Below, in pieces: positions 16,437 to 26,346 of a stretch of 64,000 nt of DNA (position 1 is its first letter; each line of letters starts with the position of its first letter). The notes under the pieces were generated by a model. It had not been told where the DNA came from. It saw only the letters and a list, made by a program, of their open reading frames with translations, and made no database searches. The stretch is from Bacillus licheniformis DSM 13 = ATCC 14580 (GTDB lineage: Bacteria > Bacillota > Bacilli > Bacillales > Bacillaceae): contig NC_006270.3 of assembly GCF_000011645.1 (NCBI RefSeq), forward strand, positions 1,795,501-1,859,500. Direction: 5' to 3'. A program made the translations under genes and the position numbers.

Positions 16437-17515
16437 TGAAGCTGACGTTGGATTTGCAATTTTTCGCAGGTGAAAAAACGGAAAAAGCGACGCCGAAAAA
16501 ACGGCGGGAAAGCAGAAAAAAAGGTCAGGTTGCCAAAAGTGCAGATGTCAATACGGCGGTCACTCTTCTCATCGTGTTTTTATCCTTTTTATTCATCGGA
16601 CCTTTTATGAGAGACCGCCTGCTCGGCCTGATCGAAAAGTATTACAAAGAATTAATCACGATGAAGGTGTCAGTCGCCAATATTCCCGGCCTGTTTCAAA
16701 GTGTTGTGCTTGAATCGGGCCTCATTATGGCACCGCTTTTGCTGACAGCCGTCGTCTCTGGGGTATTGAGCAACTATATGCAAGTCGGGTTTTTATTTGC
16801 CCCTGAAGCGATCAAGCCTGATTTGAAAAAGCTTGACCCGCTTAATGGATTCAAGCGGATTTACAGCATCAGGGCGATCGTTGAACTGCTTAAATCGATT
16901 TTAAAAATCGTGATTGTCGGAGGCGTGACATTCGCCGTTTTATGGCTGAACTTTGACAAAATTCTCAGAATCCCGGCGCTGTCGGCTGGCGAGGCTTTGT
17001 CATATGTCGGCTGGCTCACCTTTTTAATGGGGGTTTCCGCTGCAGTCGCATTAATTTTTCTCGCGGTGCTCGATTACCTCTATCAAAAATTTGACTATGA
17101 AAAAAATATTCGCATGTCAAAACAGGACATCAAAGACGAATACAAAAAAACCGAAGGCGATCCTCTGATCAAGTCGAAGATCAAGCAGAAGCAAAAGGAA
17201 ATGGCGATGCGCCGCATGATGCAGGAAGTGCCAAAAGCGGATGTCATCATCACAAACCCGACCCATTACGCCGTCGCATTGAAATACGACGAAAACAAAA
17301 TGGATGCGCCGTTTATCATCGCAAAAGGGGTCGATCTAATGGCTCTGAAAATCAGGCAGATCGCCAAAGAACACGATGTCATGACGGTCGAGAACAGGCC
17401 TTTGGCAAGGGCGCTCTATGACCAGGTTGAGATCGACCAGGCCGTTCCGGAAGAATTCTTTAAGGCCGTAGCCGAAATCCTGGCCTATGTTTACAAAACA
17501 AAGCAAAAAATCTAG
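16436..17515 (+). CDS. flhB: Export specificity switch protein FlhB
   Basis: FlhB is the export apparatus protein that changes substrate specificity after signalling from FliK. The 359-aa product (MKLTLDLQFFAGEKTEKATP) has four membrane helices (~30-210) and a cytoplasmic domain with the NPTH autocleavage motif (IITNPTHYAVAL, around residue 265). The reading frame is open for 210 bases upstream within fliR, but GGGGTGG (16424-16430) and homology fix the start at 16433/16436. It overlaps fliR. Confidence 0.97.
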   Translation: MKLTLDLQFFAGEKTEKATPKKRRESRKKGQVAKSADVNTAVTLLIVFLSFLFIGPFMRDRLLGLIEKYYKELITMKVSVANIPGLFQSVVLESGLIMAPLLLTAVVSGVLSNYMQVGFLFAPEAIKPDLKKLDPLNGFKRIYSIRAIVELLKSILKIVIVGGVTFAVLWLNFDKILRIPALSAGEALSYVGWLTFLMGVSAAVALIFLAVLDYLYQKFDYEKNIRMSKQDIKDEYKKTEGDPLIKSKIKQKQKEMAMRRMMQEVPKADVIITNPTHYAVALKYDENKMDAPFIIAKGVDLMALKIRQIAKEHDVMTVENRPLARALYDQVEIDQAVPEEFFKAVAEILAYVYKTKQKI

Positions 17516-17548
17516 TGAATTTTTCAGTTTTAAAAGGAGAGAAACAGC

Positions 17549-19585
17549 ATGTCTGCAAGAGATTTATCTATTTTATCCGGCGTTGTCCTCATTGTGGCAA
17601 TGCTTATCATACCCTTTCCAACATGGATGTTGAGCATCTTAATTATCGTTAATATTTCTCTTGCGTTAATCGTGCTTCTCACCACAATGAACATGCAAGA
17701 ACCGCTGCAATTTTCGATTTTTCCTTCTTTGCTGCTCCTCTTGACGCTGTTCCGCCTTGGGCTGAATGTATCGACGACGCGTTCGATTCTGTCCAACGGT
17801 GATGCGGGAAAAGTAGTCGAGACGTTCGGGTCTTTCGTTGTCGGCGGAAACGTTTTGGTCGGTCTCGTTGTCTTTATCATTTTGATCATTATTCAATTTA
17901 TCGTCATAACGAAAGGGGCGGAACGGGTATCTGAAGTTGCTGCCAGATTCACGCTCGACGCCATGCCGGGAAAACAGATGAGCATTGATGCCGATTTGAA
18001 TGCCGGAATGGTGACCGAGCAGGAAGCGAAGGTGCGCCGTGAGAAGGTGGCCCGTGAAGCCGACTTCTATGGAGCGATGGACGGAGCGAGCAAATTCGTG
18101 AAAGGGGATGCGATCGCAGGGATCATCATCGTCCTTATCAACGTCATTTTCGGAATTGTCATCGGCATGCTGCAAAAACAAATGAGCATTCAGGAAGCCG
18201 CTTCACACTTTACACTCCTGTCTGTAGGCGACGGAATCGTATCTCAGCTGCCTGCGCTCTTGATCTCAACGGCGACGGGTATCGTCGTGACAAGAGCGGC
18301 GTCGGACGGAAACCTCGGCCACGATATTACAGGCCAGCTGTTTGCCTATCCGAAGCTTTTGTATGTCACGGCGGGAACGATTTTCCTGCTCGGGATTTTC
18401 ACGCCGATCGGCATTCTCCTGACAGGCCCTCTGGCTCTTCTTCTCGCCGCAGGCGGCTATATGCTCTCCAAAGCCGGTGAAGAGAAGGAAAAAGTGGAGG
18501 ATATCCTTGAGGAAGAAGCTGAAGTGGATGAATTAAAAAGCCCCGAAAGCGTCGTCCATCTGCTTGATATTGATCCGATCGAGTTTGAATTCGGCTACGG
18601 ATTGATTCCGCTTGCAGATGCAAATCAGGGCGGCGATCTGTTGGACAGAATTGTCATGATCAGGCGCCAGCTCGCGCTTGAACTCGGACTTGTCATTCCG
18701 GTCGTCAGAATCAGGGATAACATCGCTCTTCAGCCGAACGAGTACAGGCTCAAAATTAAAGGAAACGAAGTCGCGAAAGGCGAGCTTCTCCTCGATCACT
18801 TTCTGGCGATGTCTCCGACAGGCGAAGACGATCAGATCGAAGGGATTGACACAATCGAACCGTCCTTCGGTCTTCCGGCTAAATGGATACCGGAATCTCA
18901 GAAAGATCAGGCCGAAATGCTCGGGTACACGGTTGTCGATCCGGCTTCAGTCGTATCGACCCATATTACGGAGCAGGTGAAAAAGCACGCCCATGAGCTG
19001 ATCGGAAGACAGGAAACGAAACAGCTGATCGACCACTTGAAAGAATCTTATCCTGTACTGGTCGAAGAGGTCTCGCCGAATCCGCTGTCTGTCGGTGACA
19101 TTCAGAAAGTGCTGGCAAAACTTCTGAAAGAAAAAGTATCGATCAGGAACTTGGTGACAATCTTTGAAACGCTGGCCGACTACGGAAAGCTGACGACGGA
19201 TTCAGATATGCTGACCGAGTATGTCAGACAGGCTCTGGCCAAGCAGATCACCGCCCAATATGCGAAGGAAAATGAGACGCTGAAAGTGGTGACTTGTTCG
19301 GGCCGCGTCGAAAAGGCCGTGGCGGAAGGAATTCAGCAGACTGAACACGGCAACTTTTTATCTCTTGAACCAACATTATCCGAAAATATCATTCAATCTG
19401 TAGCAAGAGAAATCGAACAGCTCTCATTGAGGCAGGAAGTGCCGATCCTTCTATGTTCGCCGCCTGTCAGAATGTATGTCAAGCAGCTGCTTGAGCGCTA
19501 TTTCCCTGATCTGCCGGTTCTTTCCTATAACGAATTGGAAGCCAATGTAGAAGTTCAAAGCATCGGAGTGGTGGATATTCAATGA
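17549..19585 (+). CDS. flhA: Flagellar export gate protein FlhA
   Basis: FlhA forms the nonameric ring below the export pore and docks substrate-chaperone complexes. The 678-aa product has about eight N-terminal membrane helices, the highly conserved FHIPEP-type loop region (FTLDAMPGKQMSIDADLNAG, ~residues 134-153) and a large cytoplasmic C-terminal domain (from ~330). AAAGGAGAG precedes the ATG, and the last four bases overlap flhF. Confidence 0.98.
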   Translation: MSARDLSILSGVVLIVAMLIIPFPTWMLSILIIVNISLALIVLLTTMNMQEPLQFSIFPSLLLLLTLFRLGLNVSTTRSILSNGDAGKVVETFGSFVVGGNVLVGLVVFIILIIIQFIVITKGAERVSEVAARFTLDAMPGKQMSIDADLNAGMVTEQEAKVRREKVAREADFYGAMDGASKFVKGDAIAGIIIVLINVIFGIVIGMLQKQMSIQEAASHFTLLSVGDGIVSQLPALLISTATGIVVTRAASDGNLGHDITGQLFAYPKLLYVTAGTIFLLGIFTPIGILLTGPLALLLAAGGYMLSKAGEEKEKVEDILEEEAEVDELKSPESVVHLLDIDPIEFEFGYGLIPLADANQGGDLLDRIVMIRRQLALELGLVIPVVRIRDNIALQPNEYRLKIKGNEVAKGELLLDHFLAMSPTGEDDQIEGIDTIEPSFGLPAKWIPESQKDQAEMLGYTVVDPASVVSTHITEQVKKHAHELIGRQETKQLIDHLKESYPVLVEEVSPNPLSVGDIQKVLAKLLKEKVSIRNLVTIFETLADYGKLTTDSDMLTEYVRQALAKQITAQYAKENETLKVVTCSGRVEKAVAEGIQQTEHGNFLSLEPTLSENIIQSVAREIEQLSLRQEVPILLCSPPVRMYVKQLLERYFPDLPVLSYNELEANVEVQSIGVVDIQ

Positions 19586-20694
19586 AAATCAAAAAATTTG
19601 TAGCTGGTTCTATGCAGGAAGCCACAAAGCAAATTATACAGGAGCTCGGGAATGACGCCGTAATCTTGAATTCTAAAAAAATTCAAAAGAGAAAATTTCT
19701 CGGCTTTGTGAAAAAAACCGGGGTTGAAGTGATCGCGGTCGTCGACCAGGACTTTTCCGACGCAAGGAAGCAAGAGCGTCAAAAGCCCGTTTTCCGGGAA
19801 CAAAGCCCTTCGCCTGTCCCGCAGCCGGACCATCTTGATTTGGCAAGCCAAGTGAAAGAGCTGAAAGAACTGCTGGAAATGCGGCATCATGAGCAGCCTG
19901 TTGATGTGCTGCCTGAACCGCTGAAAAAGGCGGACCAGCTCCTGGCAAAGAAAGGGGTATCGCCGGCCATCCGTACGAAAGCGCTCGGCCGGTTGATCAG
20001 CACTTCTTTAAGAGACGGCGAAGAGTGGACGGATGAAAAGACGCTGGCGCACTTAACAGATGCTTTGGCCGATCTTCTTCCCGATAATCTGGAACAGGAC
20101 GTGGCGATTCATTCGCAATATGTCGTGCTCTTCGGATCGACCGGAGTCGGCAAAACGACGACATTGGCAAAGCTCGCCGCTTCTTCTGTACTGGAAAAGC
20201 AGAAAAAAATCGCTTTTATCACGACCGATACGTACAGGATTGCAGCGGTTGAACAGCTCAGGACATATGCCGAGCTTCTGAATGCGCCGCTTGAGGTGTG
20301 CTACACGAAAGAAGAGTTTAAAGCTGCCCAGCAAAAGTTCGCCGATTTTGACCACGTCTTCATTGATACGGCGGGCCGGAATTTCAAAGACGGGCAATAT
20401 GTCAGGGAGCTGAAGGAAATCATTCCGTTTGAGCGTAAGATACAGGCGTTTCTCGTCATGTCCGCGACGAGCAAGTACGAGGATATGAAGGAGCTCATTA
20501 AGCAGTTCTCAAGCATTCCGATCGATCAGTTGATATTCACGAAAGTGGATGAGACCGATTCGTTGGGAAGCGTCATGAATCTGCTCGCCGAATCGAGAAT
20601 CGGCCTCGGCTATATTACAAACGGACAAAATGTTCCGGAGGATATCCGCTACTTGTCAAACGCAGCATTTGTCAGACTGCTTACGGGGTGTTGA
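19582..20694 (+). CDS. flhF: SRP-type GTPase FlhF
   Basis: FlhF is a signal-recognition-particle-family GTPase that governs flagellar number or placement in Bacillus. The 370-aa product has an N-terminal basic B domain, an N domain (~115-170) and the G domain with G1 (GSTGVGKT, ~185-192), TTDTYRIAA, DTAGRNFKD and TKVDETDSLG motifs. Its ATG overlaps the flhA stop (ATGA). Its partner and GTPase activator FlhG lies directly downstream. Confidence 0.98.
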   Translation: MKIKKFVAGSMQEATKQIIQELGNDAVILNSKKIQKRKFLGFVKKTGVEVIAVVDQDFSDARKQERQKPVFREQSPSPVPQPDHLDLASQVKELKELLEMRHHEQPVDVLPEPLKKADQLLAKKGVSPAIRTKALGRLISTSLRDGEEWTDEKTLAHLTDALADLLPDNLEQDVAIHSQYVVLFGSTGVGKTTTLAKLAASSVLEKQKKIAFITTDTYRIAAVEQLRTYAELLNAPLEVCYTKEEFKAAQQKFADFDHVFIDTAGRNFKDGQYVRELKEIIPFERKIQAFLVMSATSKYEDMKELIKQFSSIPIDQLIFTKVDETDSLGSVMNLLAESRIGLGYITNGQNVPEDIRYLSNAAFVRLLTGC

Positions 20695-20696
20695 AC

Positions 20697-21584
20697 ATGG
20701 ATCAGGCAGAAAGCCTACGAAGGCGGATGGGGCAGCGCTTTGCCGAACCGCCCGCCGCTATCGCTCATCCAAAAGCGAAAACGCTCGCTGTCATGAGCGG
20801 AAAAGGAGGCGTCGGGAAGTCGAATGTATCGCTGAATACGGCTCTCGCCATTCTGGAAAAAGGAAAGAGCGTGCTGTTGATCGATCTTGATGTCGGTATG
20901 GGGAACATTGATATTCTGATCGGCCGGCAATCGCTCTACACGGTGATGGACCTCCTCCAGCAAAAAATGCCGTTTGAGCGCGCCTTGTCAGCCGGCCCGC
21001 GAGGCCTTCAATACATTTCGGGCGGAACCGGGCTGGATGCAATGTTCGAATTGAACAGGGAAAACTGGGCGTTTTTTCTGAAGGAATTGACGCGGGCTTT
21101 GACAAGCTTCGACTATGTCATATTTGACATGGGAGCGGGGCTGTCAAAAGATCAGCTGCCTTTCGTCCTGTCAGCGGATGAAATTCTGGTCGTCACCACG
21201 CCGGAGCCGACATCCATCATGGACGCATACAGCGCGATCAAGCATTTGGCATTAACCGGACGCGATCTTCAGCTGAAAGTCGTTGTCAATCGCTGTACAA
21301 CCCAAAAAGACGGAATTTCTGCTTTTCTCCGCCTTTCCAACACGGTAAACGCTTTTTTGCAGCAAAAGCTTGCATATGCAGGGCCGATTCCTGAGGATCC
21401 CCTGGTCTCAAGAGCCGTTGTGGAGCAGCAGCCGTTTCTGATAAAGAATCCGCGTTCCAAGCCGAGCAGGGCGGTTTACCTGCTGGCCGAATCGCTGCTT
21501 CATAACGGCAGAACGGAAATGGGCGAAAACCGGTCCTTTATCGAAAAATTATCTTCATTCCTGAGGAGGGGCAATACATTATGA
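20697..21584 (+). CDS. flhG: MinD-like ATPase FlhG (YlxH)
   Basis: FlhG is a ParA/MinD-type ATPase that stimulates FlhF and sets the flagellar pattern. The 295-aa product (MDQAESLRRRMGQ) carries the FlhF-activating DQAxxLR N-terminus, the deviant Walker A (SGKGGVGKSN, ~34-43) and a C-terminal amphipathic helix (FIEKLSSFLRR). GTG 20688 and TTG 20691 are also in frame, but GGGGTG is best placed for ATG 20697. It overlaps cheB by 4 bases. Confidence 0.96.
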   Translation: MDQAESLRRRMGQRFAEPPAAIAHPKAKTLAVMSGKGGVGKSNVSLNTALAILEKGKSVLLIDLDVGMGNIDILIGRQSLYTVMDLLQQKMPFERALSAGPRGLQYISGGTGLDAMFELNRENWAFFLKELTRALTSFDYVIFDMGAGLSKDQLPFVLSADEILVVTTPEPTSIMDAYSAIKHLALTGRDLQLKVVVNRCTTQKDGISAFLRLSNTVNAFLQQKLAYAGPIPEDPLVSRAVVEQQPFLIKNPRSKPSRAVYLLAESLLHNGRTEMGENRSFIEKLSSFLRRGNTL

Positions 21585-22654
21585 TTCGTGTTCTTGTCGT
21601 TGACGACTCTGCTTTTATGAGAAACATGATCACCAAGTTTTTAACATCCAATCACGAGATTGCTGTAGCAGGAACGGCAAGAAACGGCGAGGAAGCGCTC
21701 CAAAAAATCAAGGAGCTCCGTCCGGATGTGATCACATTGGATATTGAAATGCCTGTGATGAACGGAAAAGAAACGTTGAAAAGGATTATGGCGAGCGATC
21801 CGCTTCCGGTTGTCATGGTATCGAGCCTGACGCAGCAGGGAGCAGATATCACGATCGAATGTCTGGAGCTTGGGGCGATCGATTTCGTCGCGAAGCCGTC
21901 GGGTTCGATTTCAATAGATTTATATAAAGTAAGAGACATGCTGATTGAGAAGGTTTTGACAGCAGGACGGGTGAAACTGAAAGGCCGGCAAGTTCCGATC
22001 TCAAAGCCCGCCATCGAGACGGCGAAGCAGCCGATTGTGGGCGGCAGCGATTCAGTCCGCTTTCGGGCTGGAAAACAGCTCATCTGCATCGGTACATCGA
22101 CAGGGGGGCCGAGGGCGCTGCAAAGAGTGCTTCCCAAGCTTCCCAAAACGTTGAAGGCGCCTGTTTTTATCGTTCAGCACATGCCAAAGGGCTTTACGGC
22201 CTCATTAGCGAACAGGCTGAACCACCTCTCAGAAGTAACCGTGAAGGAGGCTGAAAACGGTGAGAGAGCGAAAGACGGCTGGGTTTACATTGCACCCGGA
22301 GGAAAAAACATGGCGGTCGGCCTTGAAAAGGGCGAATTGGTGATCACGCTCGATGACCGCGACACAGAAAGCCGCCACAAGCCTTCTGTTGACTACTTGT
22401 TTCAATCCCTGGCCTCACTTCGGGAGTTTGAAAAAATCGCCGTCATTATGACGGGGATGGGAAGCGACGGAACAGAAGGCGTAAAAGGCCTTTTGAAACA
22501 TGGGAGCGGAACGGTGATCGCCGAAGCAGCCGAGTCGTCCGTCGTTTTCGGAATGCCGAAATCGGTCATTAACAACGGGCTTGCAAACGACATCAAGCAT
22601 GTTGATGAGATTGCCGCAGCCATTATGACGTATATGAAAAAAGAGAGGGCGTGA
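21581..22654 (+). CDS. cheB: Chemoreceptor methylesterase/response regulator CheB
   Basis: CheB removes methyl groups from (and deamidates) chemoreceptors after phosphorylation by CheA. The 357-aa product has an N-terminal receiver (acceptor D54 in TLDIEMPVMNG) and a C-terminal methylesterase domain with the catalytic GTSTGGPRAL serine motif, the FIVQHMP histidine and a DGTEGV aspartate region. The start overlaps the flhG stop (ATGA). Confidence 0.98.
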   Translation: MIRVLVVDDSAFMRNMITKFLTSNHEIAVAGTARNGEEALQKIKELRPDVITLDIEMPVMNGKETLKRIMASDPLPVVMVSSLTQQGADITIECLELGAIDFVAKPSGSISIDLYKVRDMLIEKVLTAGRVKLKGRQVPISKPAIETAKQPIVGGSDSVRFRAGKQLICIGTSTGGPRALQRVLPKLPKTLKAPVFIVQHMPKGFTASLANRLNHLSEVTVKEAENGERAKDGWVYIAPGGKNMAVGLEKGELVITLDDRDTESRHKPSVDYLFQSLASLREFEKIAVIMTGMGSDGTEGVKGLLKHGSGTVIAEAAESSVVFGMPKSVINNGLANDIKHVDEIAAAIMTYMKKERA

Positions 22655-22659
22655 CTCAT

Positions 22660-24681
22660 ATGGATATGAATCAATATTTAGACGTCTTTATTGAAGAAAG
22701 CAGAGAACATTTGCAAACCTGTAACGAAAAATTGCTCGAACTCGAAAAAAATCCGACAGACTTGCAGCTTGTCCATGATATTTTCAGAGCGGCTCATACC
22801 TTGAAAGGGATGAGCGCAACGATGGGCTATGAAGACATGGCTCATTTAACGCACAGTCTGGAAAACGTGCTGGATGCGATTCGAAATGAAGAAATGACCA
22901 TCACGTCAGAGTGGATGGACGTCATGTTTGAAGCGCTCGATGACCTTGAAGCAATCGTCCTTTCGATCATCGAAGGCGGCGACGGCAAAAGAGATGTTTC
23001 CGAAGTCTGCGCCAAGCTTGATGTGACAGGGGCAAACAAGGAGGCGGCAGCAGCGGCAGAAGCGCCTGAAGCGGCGTCTTCCGAAACGAAATGGTCCTAT
23101 GACGAATTTCAACGAACGGTCATCGCCGAAGCTGAGGAACAAGGCTTTAAATGTTTCGAAATCAAAGTTGCATTGAAAGAGGACTGTCTGTTGAAGGGCG
23201 TTCGGGTGTACATGGTATTTGAGCAGCTGAACGAGGTCGGCGAAGTCGTTAAAACGATTCCGGAAACAGAAGTCCTTGAATCGGAGGATTTTGATTCCGA
23301 ATTCGTCATCTGCTTTTTAAGCAAACACGGAAAAGAAGAGATTTTCAACAAAATCAACGGCGTATCTGAAATTGAAAAAATAGAAGTGACCGAGCTGAAA
23401 AACGATTTTTCGGCACAAGAAGAAGCGAAGCCCGCCGCATCCGAAAAAGAAACCGCACCGAAAGAGGCGGAGAAAAAACCGGCTAAGCAGCCGGACGGCA
23501 AAAAAGACGCGGCGAAACCTGCGGCAGGCGGCGGAACGAAGACGATCCGCGTCAACATCGACCGCCTCGATTCATTAATGAACCTGTTTGAAGAGCTGGT
23601 CATTGACAGGGGGCGCTTAGAGCAGATCGCCAAAGAGCTAGAACACAGCGAATTAACGGAAACCGTCGAACGGATGACTAGAATTTCAGGCGACCTGCAG
23701 TCGATCATCCTCAATATGAGAATGGTTCCGGTAGAAACGGTGTTCAACCGATTCCCGCGCATGGTCCGCCAGCTGACAAAAGAATTAAATAAAAAGATCG
23801 AGCTGTCGATTTTCGGAGCGGAAACAGAGCTTGACAGAACGGTAATAGACGAAATCGGCGACCCGCTTGTCCACCTCTTGAGAAACAGCCTTGATCACGG
23901 GATCGAGGCGCCTGAAGTCAGGGTGAAAAACGGTAAACCTGAAACCGGTCAAGTCCGCCTGAAAGCATACCACAGCGGTAACCATGTCTTTATCGAGGTG
24001 GAGGATGACGGCGCCGGCATCAACCGCAAAAAGGTGCTCGAAAAAGCGCTTGAGCGCAACGTCATTACTGAACGCGAAGCCGAAACGATCGAAGATCATG
24101 AAATCGACGCGCTCATTTTTGCGCCGGGATTCTCAACCGCAGATCAAATCTCGGATATTTCAGGACGCGGAGTCGGCTTAGACGTTGTCAAAAGCAAGCT
24201 GGAATCGTTGGGCGGTTCTGTCAGCATCAAATCGAGCGAAGGCGAAGGTTCGCTTTTCTCCATCCAGCTTCCGCTTACACTGTCGATCATTTCCGTGCTG
24301 TTAGTCAAACTTGAAAATGAAACGTTTGCGATTCCGATTTCTTCTATTATAGAAACGGCTGTCATCGATAAGAAAGATATTCTTCAAACGCACGACCGCG
24401 AAGTGATCGATTTCAGGGGCCATATCGTACCGGTGGTTTACCTGAAAGAACAGTTTAATGTTGAGGATTCTTCAGATGATCTTGATCAGCTTCACGTCAT
24501 CGTCGTGAAAAAAGGAGACAAGCTGACGGCATTTGTTGTCGACTCCTTTATCGGCCAGCAGGAAGTCGTATTAAAATCACTCGGCGATTATTTAACAAAC
24601 GTCTTTGCCATTTCCGGCGCGACGATTTTGGGAGACGGACAAGTAGCCCTGATCATCGACTGCAACGCCCTTATTAAATAG
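22660..24681 (+). CDS. cheA: Chemotaxis histidine kinase CheA
   Basis: CheA is the receptor-coupled kinase that phosphorylates CheY and CheB. The 673-aa product has an HPt domain with the phospho-histidine (AAHTLKG, H46), a P2 CheY/CheB-binding region (~145-255), an Ala/Lys-rich linker, a dimerisation domain, the catalytic domain (HLLRNSLDHGIE, DDGAGI, FSTADQISDISGRGVGLDV) and a CheW-like P5 domain. I use ATG 22660 (MDMNQYLDVF, matching B. subtilis) over in-frame GTG 22651. Confidence 0.98.
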   Translation: MDMNQYLDVFIEESREHLQTCNEKLLELEKNPTDLQLVHDIFRAAHTLKGMSATMGYEDMAHLTHSLENVLDAIRNEEMTITSEWMDVMFEALDDLEAIVLSIIEGGDGKRDVSEVCAKLDVTGANKEAAAAAEAPEAASSETKWSYDEFQRTVIAEAEEQGFKCFEIKVALKEDCLLKGVRVYMVFEQLNEVGEVVKTIPETEVLESEDFDSEFVICFLSKHGKEEIFNKINGVSEIEKIEVTELKNDFSAQEEAKPAASEKETAPKEAEKKPAKQPDGKKDAAKPAAGGGTKTIRVNIDRLDSLMNLFEELVIDRGRLEQIAKELEHSELTETVERMTRISGDLQSIILNMRMVPVETVFNRFPRMVRQLTKELNKKIELSIFGAETELDRTVIDEIGDPLVHLLRNSLDHGIEAPEVRVKNGKPETGQVRLKAYHSGNHVFIEVEDDGAGINRKKVLEKALERNVITEREAETIEDHEIDALIFAPGFSTADQISDISGRGVGLDVVKSKLESLGGSVSIKSSEGEGSLFSIQLPLTLSIISVLLVKLENETFAIPISSIIETAVIDKKDILQTHDREVIDFRGHIVPVVYLKEQFNVEDSSDDLDQLHVIVVKKGDKLTAFVVDSFIGQQEVVLKSLGDYLTNVFAISGATILGDGQVALIIDCNALIK

Positions 24682-24704
24682 AAAGCGAAAGGAGAGCGAT
24701 CCTC

Positions 24705-25181
24705 TTGACCACACAGACTACCACCGGTGAGAAAATGATTGTGTTCAAAGTAAATCATAAAGAGTATGCCATCTCTGTATCAGAAGTAATGTCCATTGAA
24801 AAATGGCAGCAGCCAACAAGGGTGCCGGGAGTGGAACCGTATATTTGCGGCGTCATTAATTTGAGAGGTGTTGTCACACCTGTCATCGATTTAAGAAAGC
24901 GGATTGAAGCGCCTGGAGACACGATTACTGATGAAACGAGAATCATCATCATCACCCATCAGGACATTGAAGTCGGCTGGGTGGTGGATGAGGCGAACGA
25001 TGTCATCACAGTCGAGGAAGAGGAAATTGAATCGGCTCCCGAAACGGTAGGAAAAGACGGCAGGCAATGGATTAAAGGCATCGTCAAGCAAGGGTCCAGA
25101 CTTCTCAATCTGATTGACTCTGAAGCTGTTTTAAACCGGAAGTCGAGCCTTGCCGCCGCTTCTGAAAATGTGAAGAAATAA
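24705..25181 (+). CDS. cheW: Chemotaxis coupling protein CheW
   Basis: CheW links chemoreceptors to CheA. The 158-aa product is one CheW-like beta-barrel domain, with the conserved VINLRGVVTPVIDLRKR stretch (~49-65). The start is TTG, supported by AAAGGAGAG ten bases upstream. It lies in the cheA-cheW-cheC-cheD block. Confidence 0.97.
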   Translation: MTTQTTTGEKMIVFKVNHKEYAISVSEVMSIEKWQQPTRVPGVEPYICGVINLRGVVTPVIDLRKRIEAPGDTITDETRIIIITHQDIEVGWVVDEANDVITVEEEEIESAPETVGKDGRQWIKGIVKQGSRLLNLIDSEAVLNRKSSLAAASENVKK

Positions 25182-25191
25182 GGAGCCAATG

Positions 25192-25821
25192 ATGAGCGTA
25201 TTTAACGGAATTAGAGAAGAGCATCTTGATATATTGCGGGAAGTCGGGAATATCGGAGCGGGCCATTCCGCTTCCGCCCTGGCCCTGTTGCTGAACAGGA
25301 AAATCGAAATGGAAGTGCCGTTTGTCAAGCTGATGTCGTTTGATGAGCTTGTCAACCTATTCGGCGGTGCAGATCTTCCTGTCGCAAGCATCTTTTTGCG
25401 CATGGAAGGGGATTTTCCAGGTTCTATGTTCGTGATCATGCCTTTTTCAGAGGCCGAGCAGCTGATCAGGGAGCTTGTCGGCAATCCGGAATTCGAGATT
25501 GACAGCATGACGCCGAACGATATCGGAGCCTCTGCCCTGCACGAACTCGGAAACATTATGGCGGGATCTTATTTGACCGCTCTCGCTGATTTGACAAACC
25601 GGCAAATGTACCCGAGCGTCCCAGAACTGACGCTAGATATGTTCGGAGCCGTCATCAGCGAAGGGCTGATCGAGCTCAGCCAAGTCGGAGATCAAGTTAT
25701 CGTGATCGACAACTCCATTTTTGACGAGGAGCACAACCGGAAAGTTAAAGCGCATTTGTTCCTTCTGCCGGACTATGATTCTTTTGAAAAGCTCTTTCAT
25801 GCATTGGGTGCAGCGCTATGA
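25192..25821 (+). CDS. cheC: CheY-P phosphatase CheC
   Basis: CheC dephosphorylates CheY-P and binds CheD, giving an adaptation loop found in Bacillus but not in enterics. The 209-aa product has the two active-site motifs EVGNIGAGHSAS (~15-26) and ELGNIMAGS (~115-123), each with the essential E and N. Two ATG codons stand in tandem (25189, 25192); spacing from AAGGAG and the homologue favour the second. The end overlaps cheD. Confidence 0.96.
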   Translation: MSVFNGIREEHLDILREVGNIGAGHSASALALLLNRKIEMEVPFVKLMSFDELVNLFGGADLPVASIFLRMEGDFPGSMFVIMPFSEAEQLIRELVGNPEFEIDSMTPNDIGASALHELGNIMAGSYLTALADLTNRQMYPSVPELTLDMFGAVISEGLIELSQVGDQVIVIDNSIFDEEHNRKVKAHLFLLPDYDSFEKLFHALGAAL

Positions 25822-26324
25822 AAATCTTAGAAAAAGAAACATCGATTATCAGAGTGGGAATTGCCGATGTAAAAATCGTCCGCACTCCCGACAAGATCAG
25901 AACATCGGGTCTCGGTTCGTGCGTCGGGCTCGTGCTGTATGATTTGGAAGCAAAGACGGCCGGTCTCGTCCACGTCATGCTTCCGGACTCTTCCTTATCC
26001 AAGACGCCGGACATCAACGTGGCAAAATACGCGGACACAGCCGTCGAAGCGACGGTCAAGATGCTGCTTGAAGCCGGATGCCGAAAATACGCTTTGAAAG
26101 CGAAAATGGCCGGAGGAGCCGAAATGTTTAAATTTAAGATGACAAATGATTTGATGAAAGTCGGGCCAAGAAATGTGCTTGCGATTAAAAAACATCTATC
26201 TCTCTTAAACATTCCGATTGTAAGCGAGGATACAGGCGGAAACAGCGGAAGGACGATCGAGTTCGATCCGCAATCAGCTGAACTTGTCATCCGGACAGTT
26301 AAACAAGGTGTAACAACGATTTAA
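25818..26324 (+). CDS. cheD: Chemoreceptor glutamine deamidase CheD
   Basis: CheD deamidates receptor glutamines and stimulates CheC. The 168-aa product has the catalytic cysteine in SGLGSCVGLVLYD (C35), the partner histidine in GLVHVMLP (H52) and the GGAEMFKF region. It overlaps cheC by four bases, in line with the physical CheC-CheD partnership. Confidence 0.97.
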   Translation: MKILEKETSIIRVGIADVKIVRTPDKIRTSGLGSCVGLVLYDLEAKTAGLVHVMLPDSSLSKTPDINVAKYADTAVEATVKMLLEAGCRKYALKAKMAGGAEMFKFKMTNDLMKVGPRNVLAIKKHLSLLNIPIVSEDTGGNSGRTIEFDPQSAELVIRTVKQGVTTI

Positions 26325-26346
26325 TAAGCAATATAGGGGGATAAAG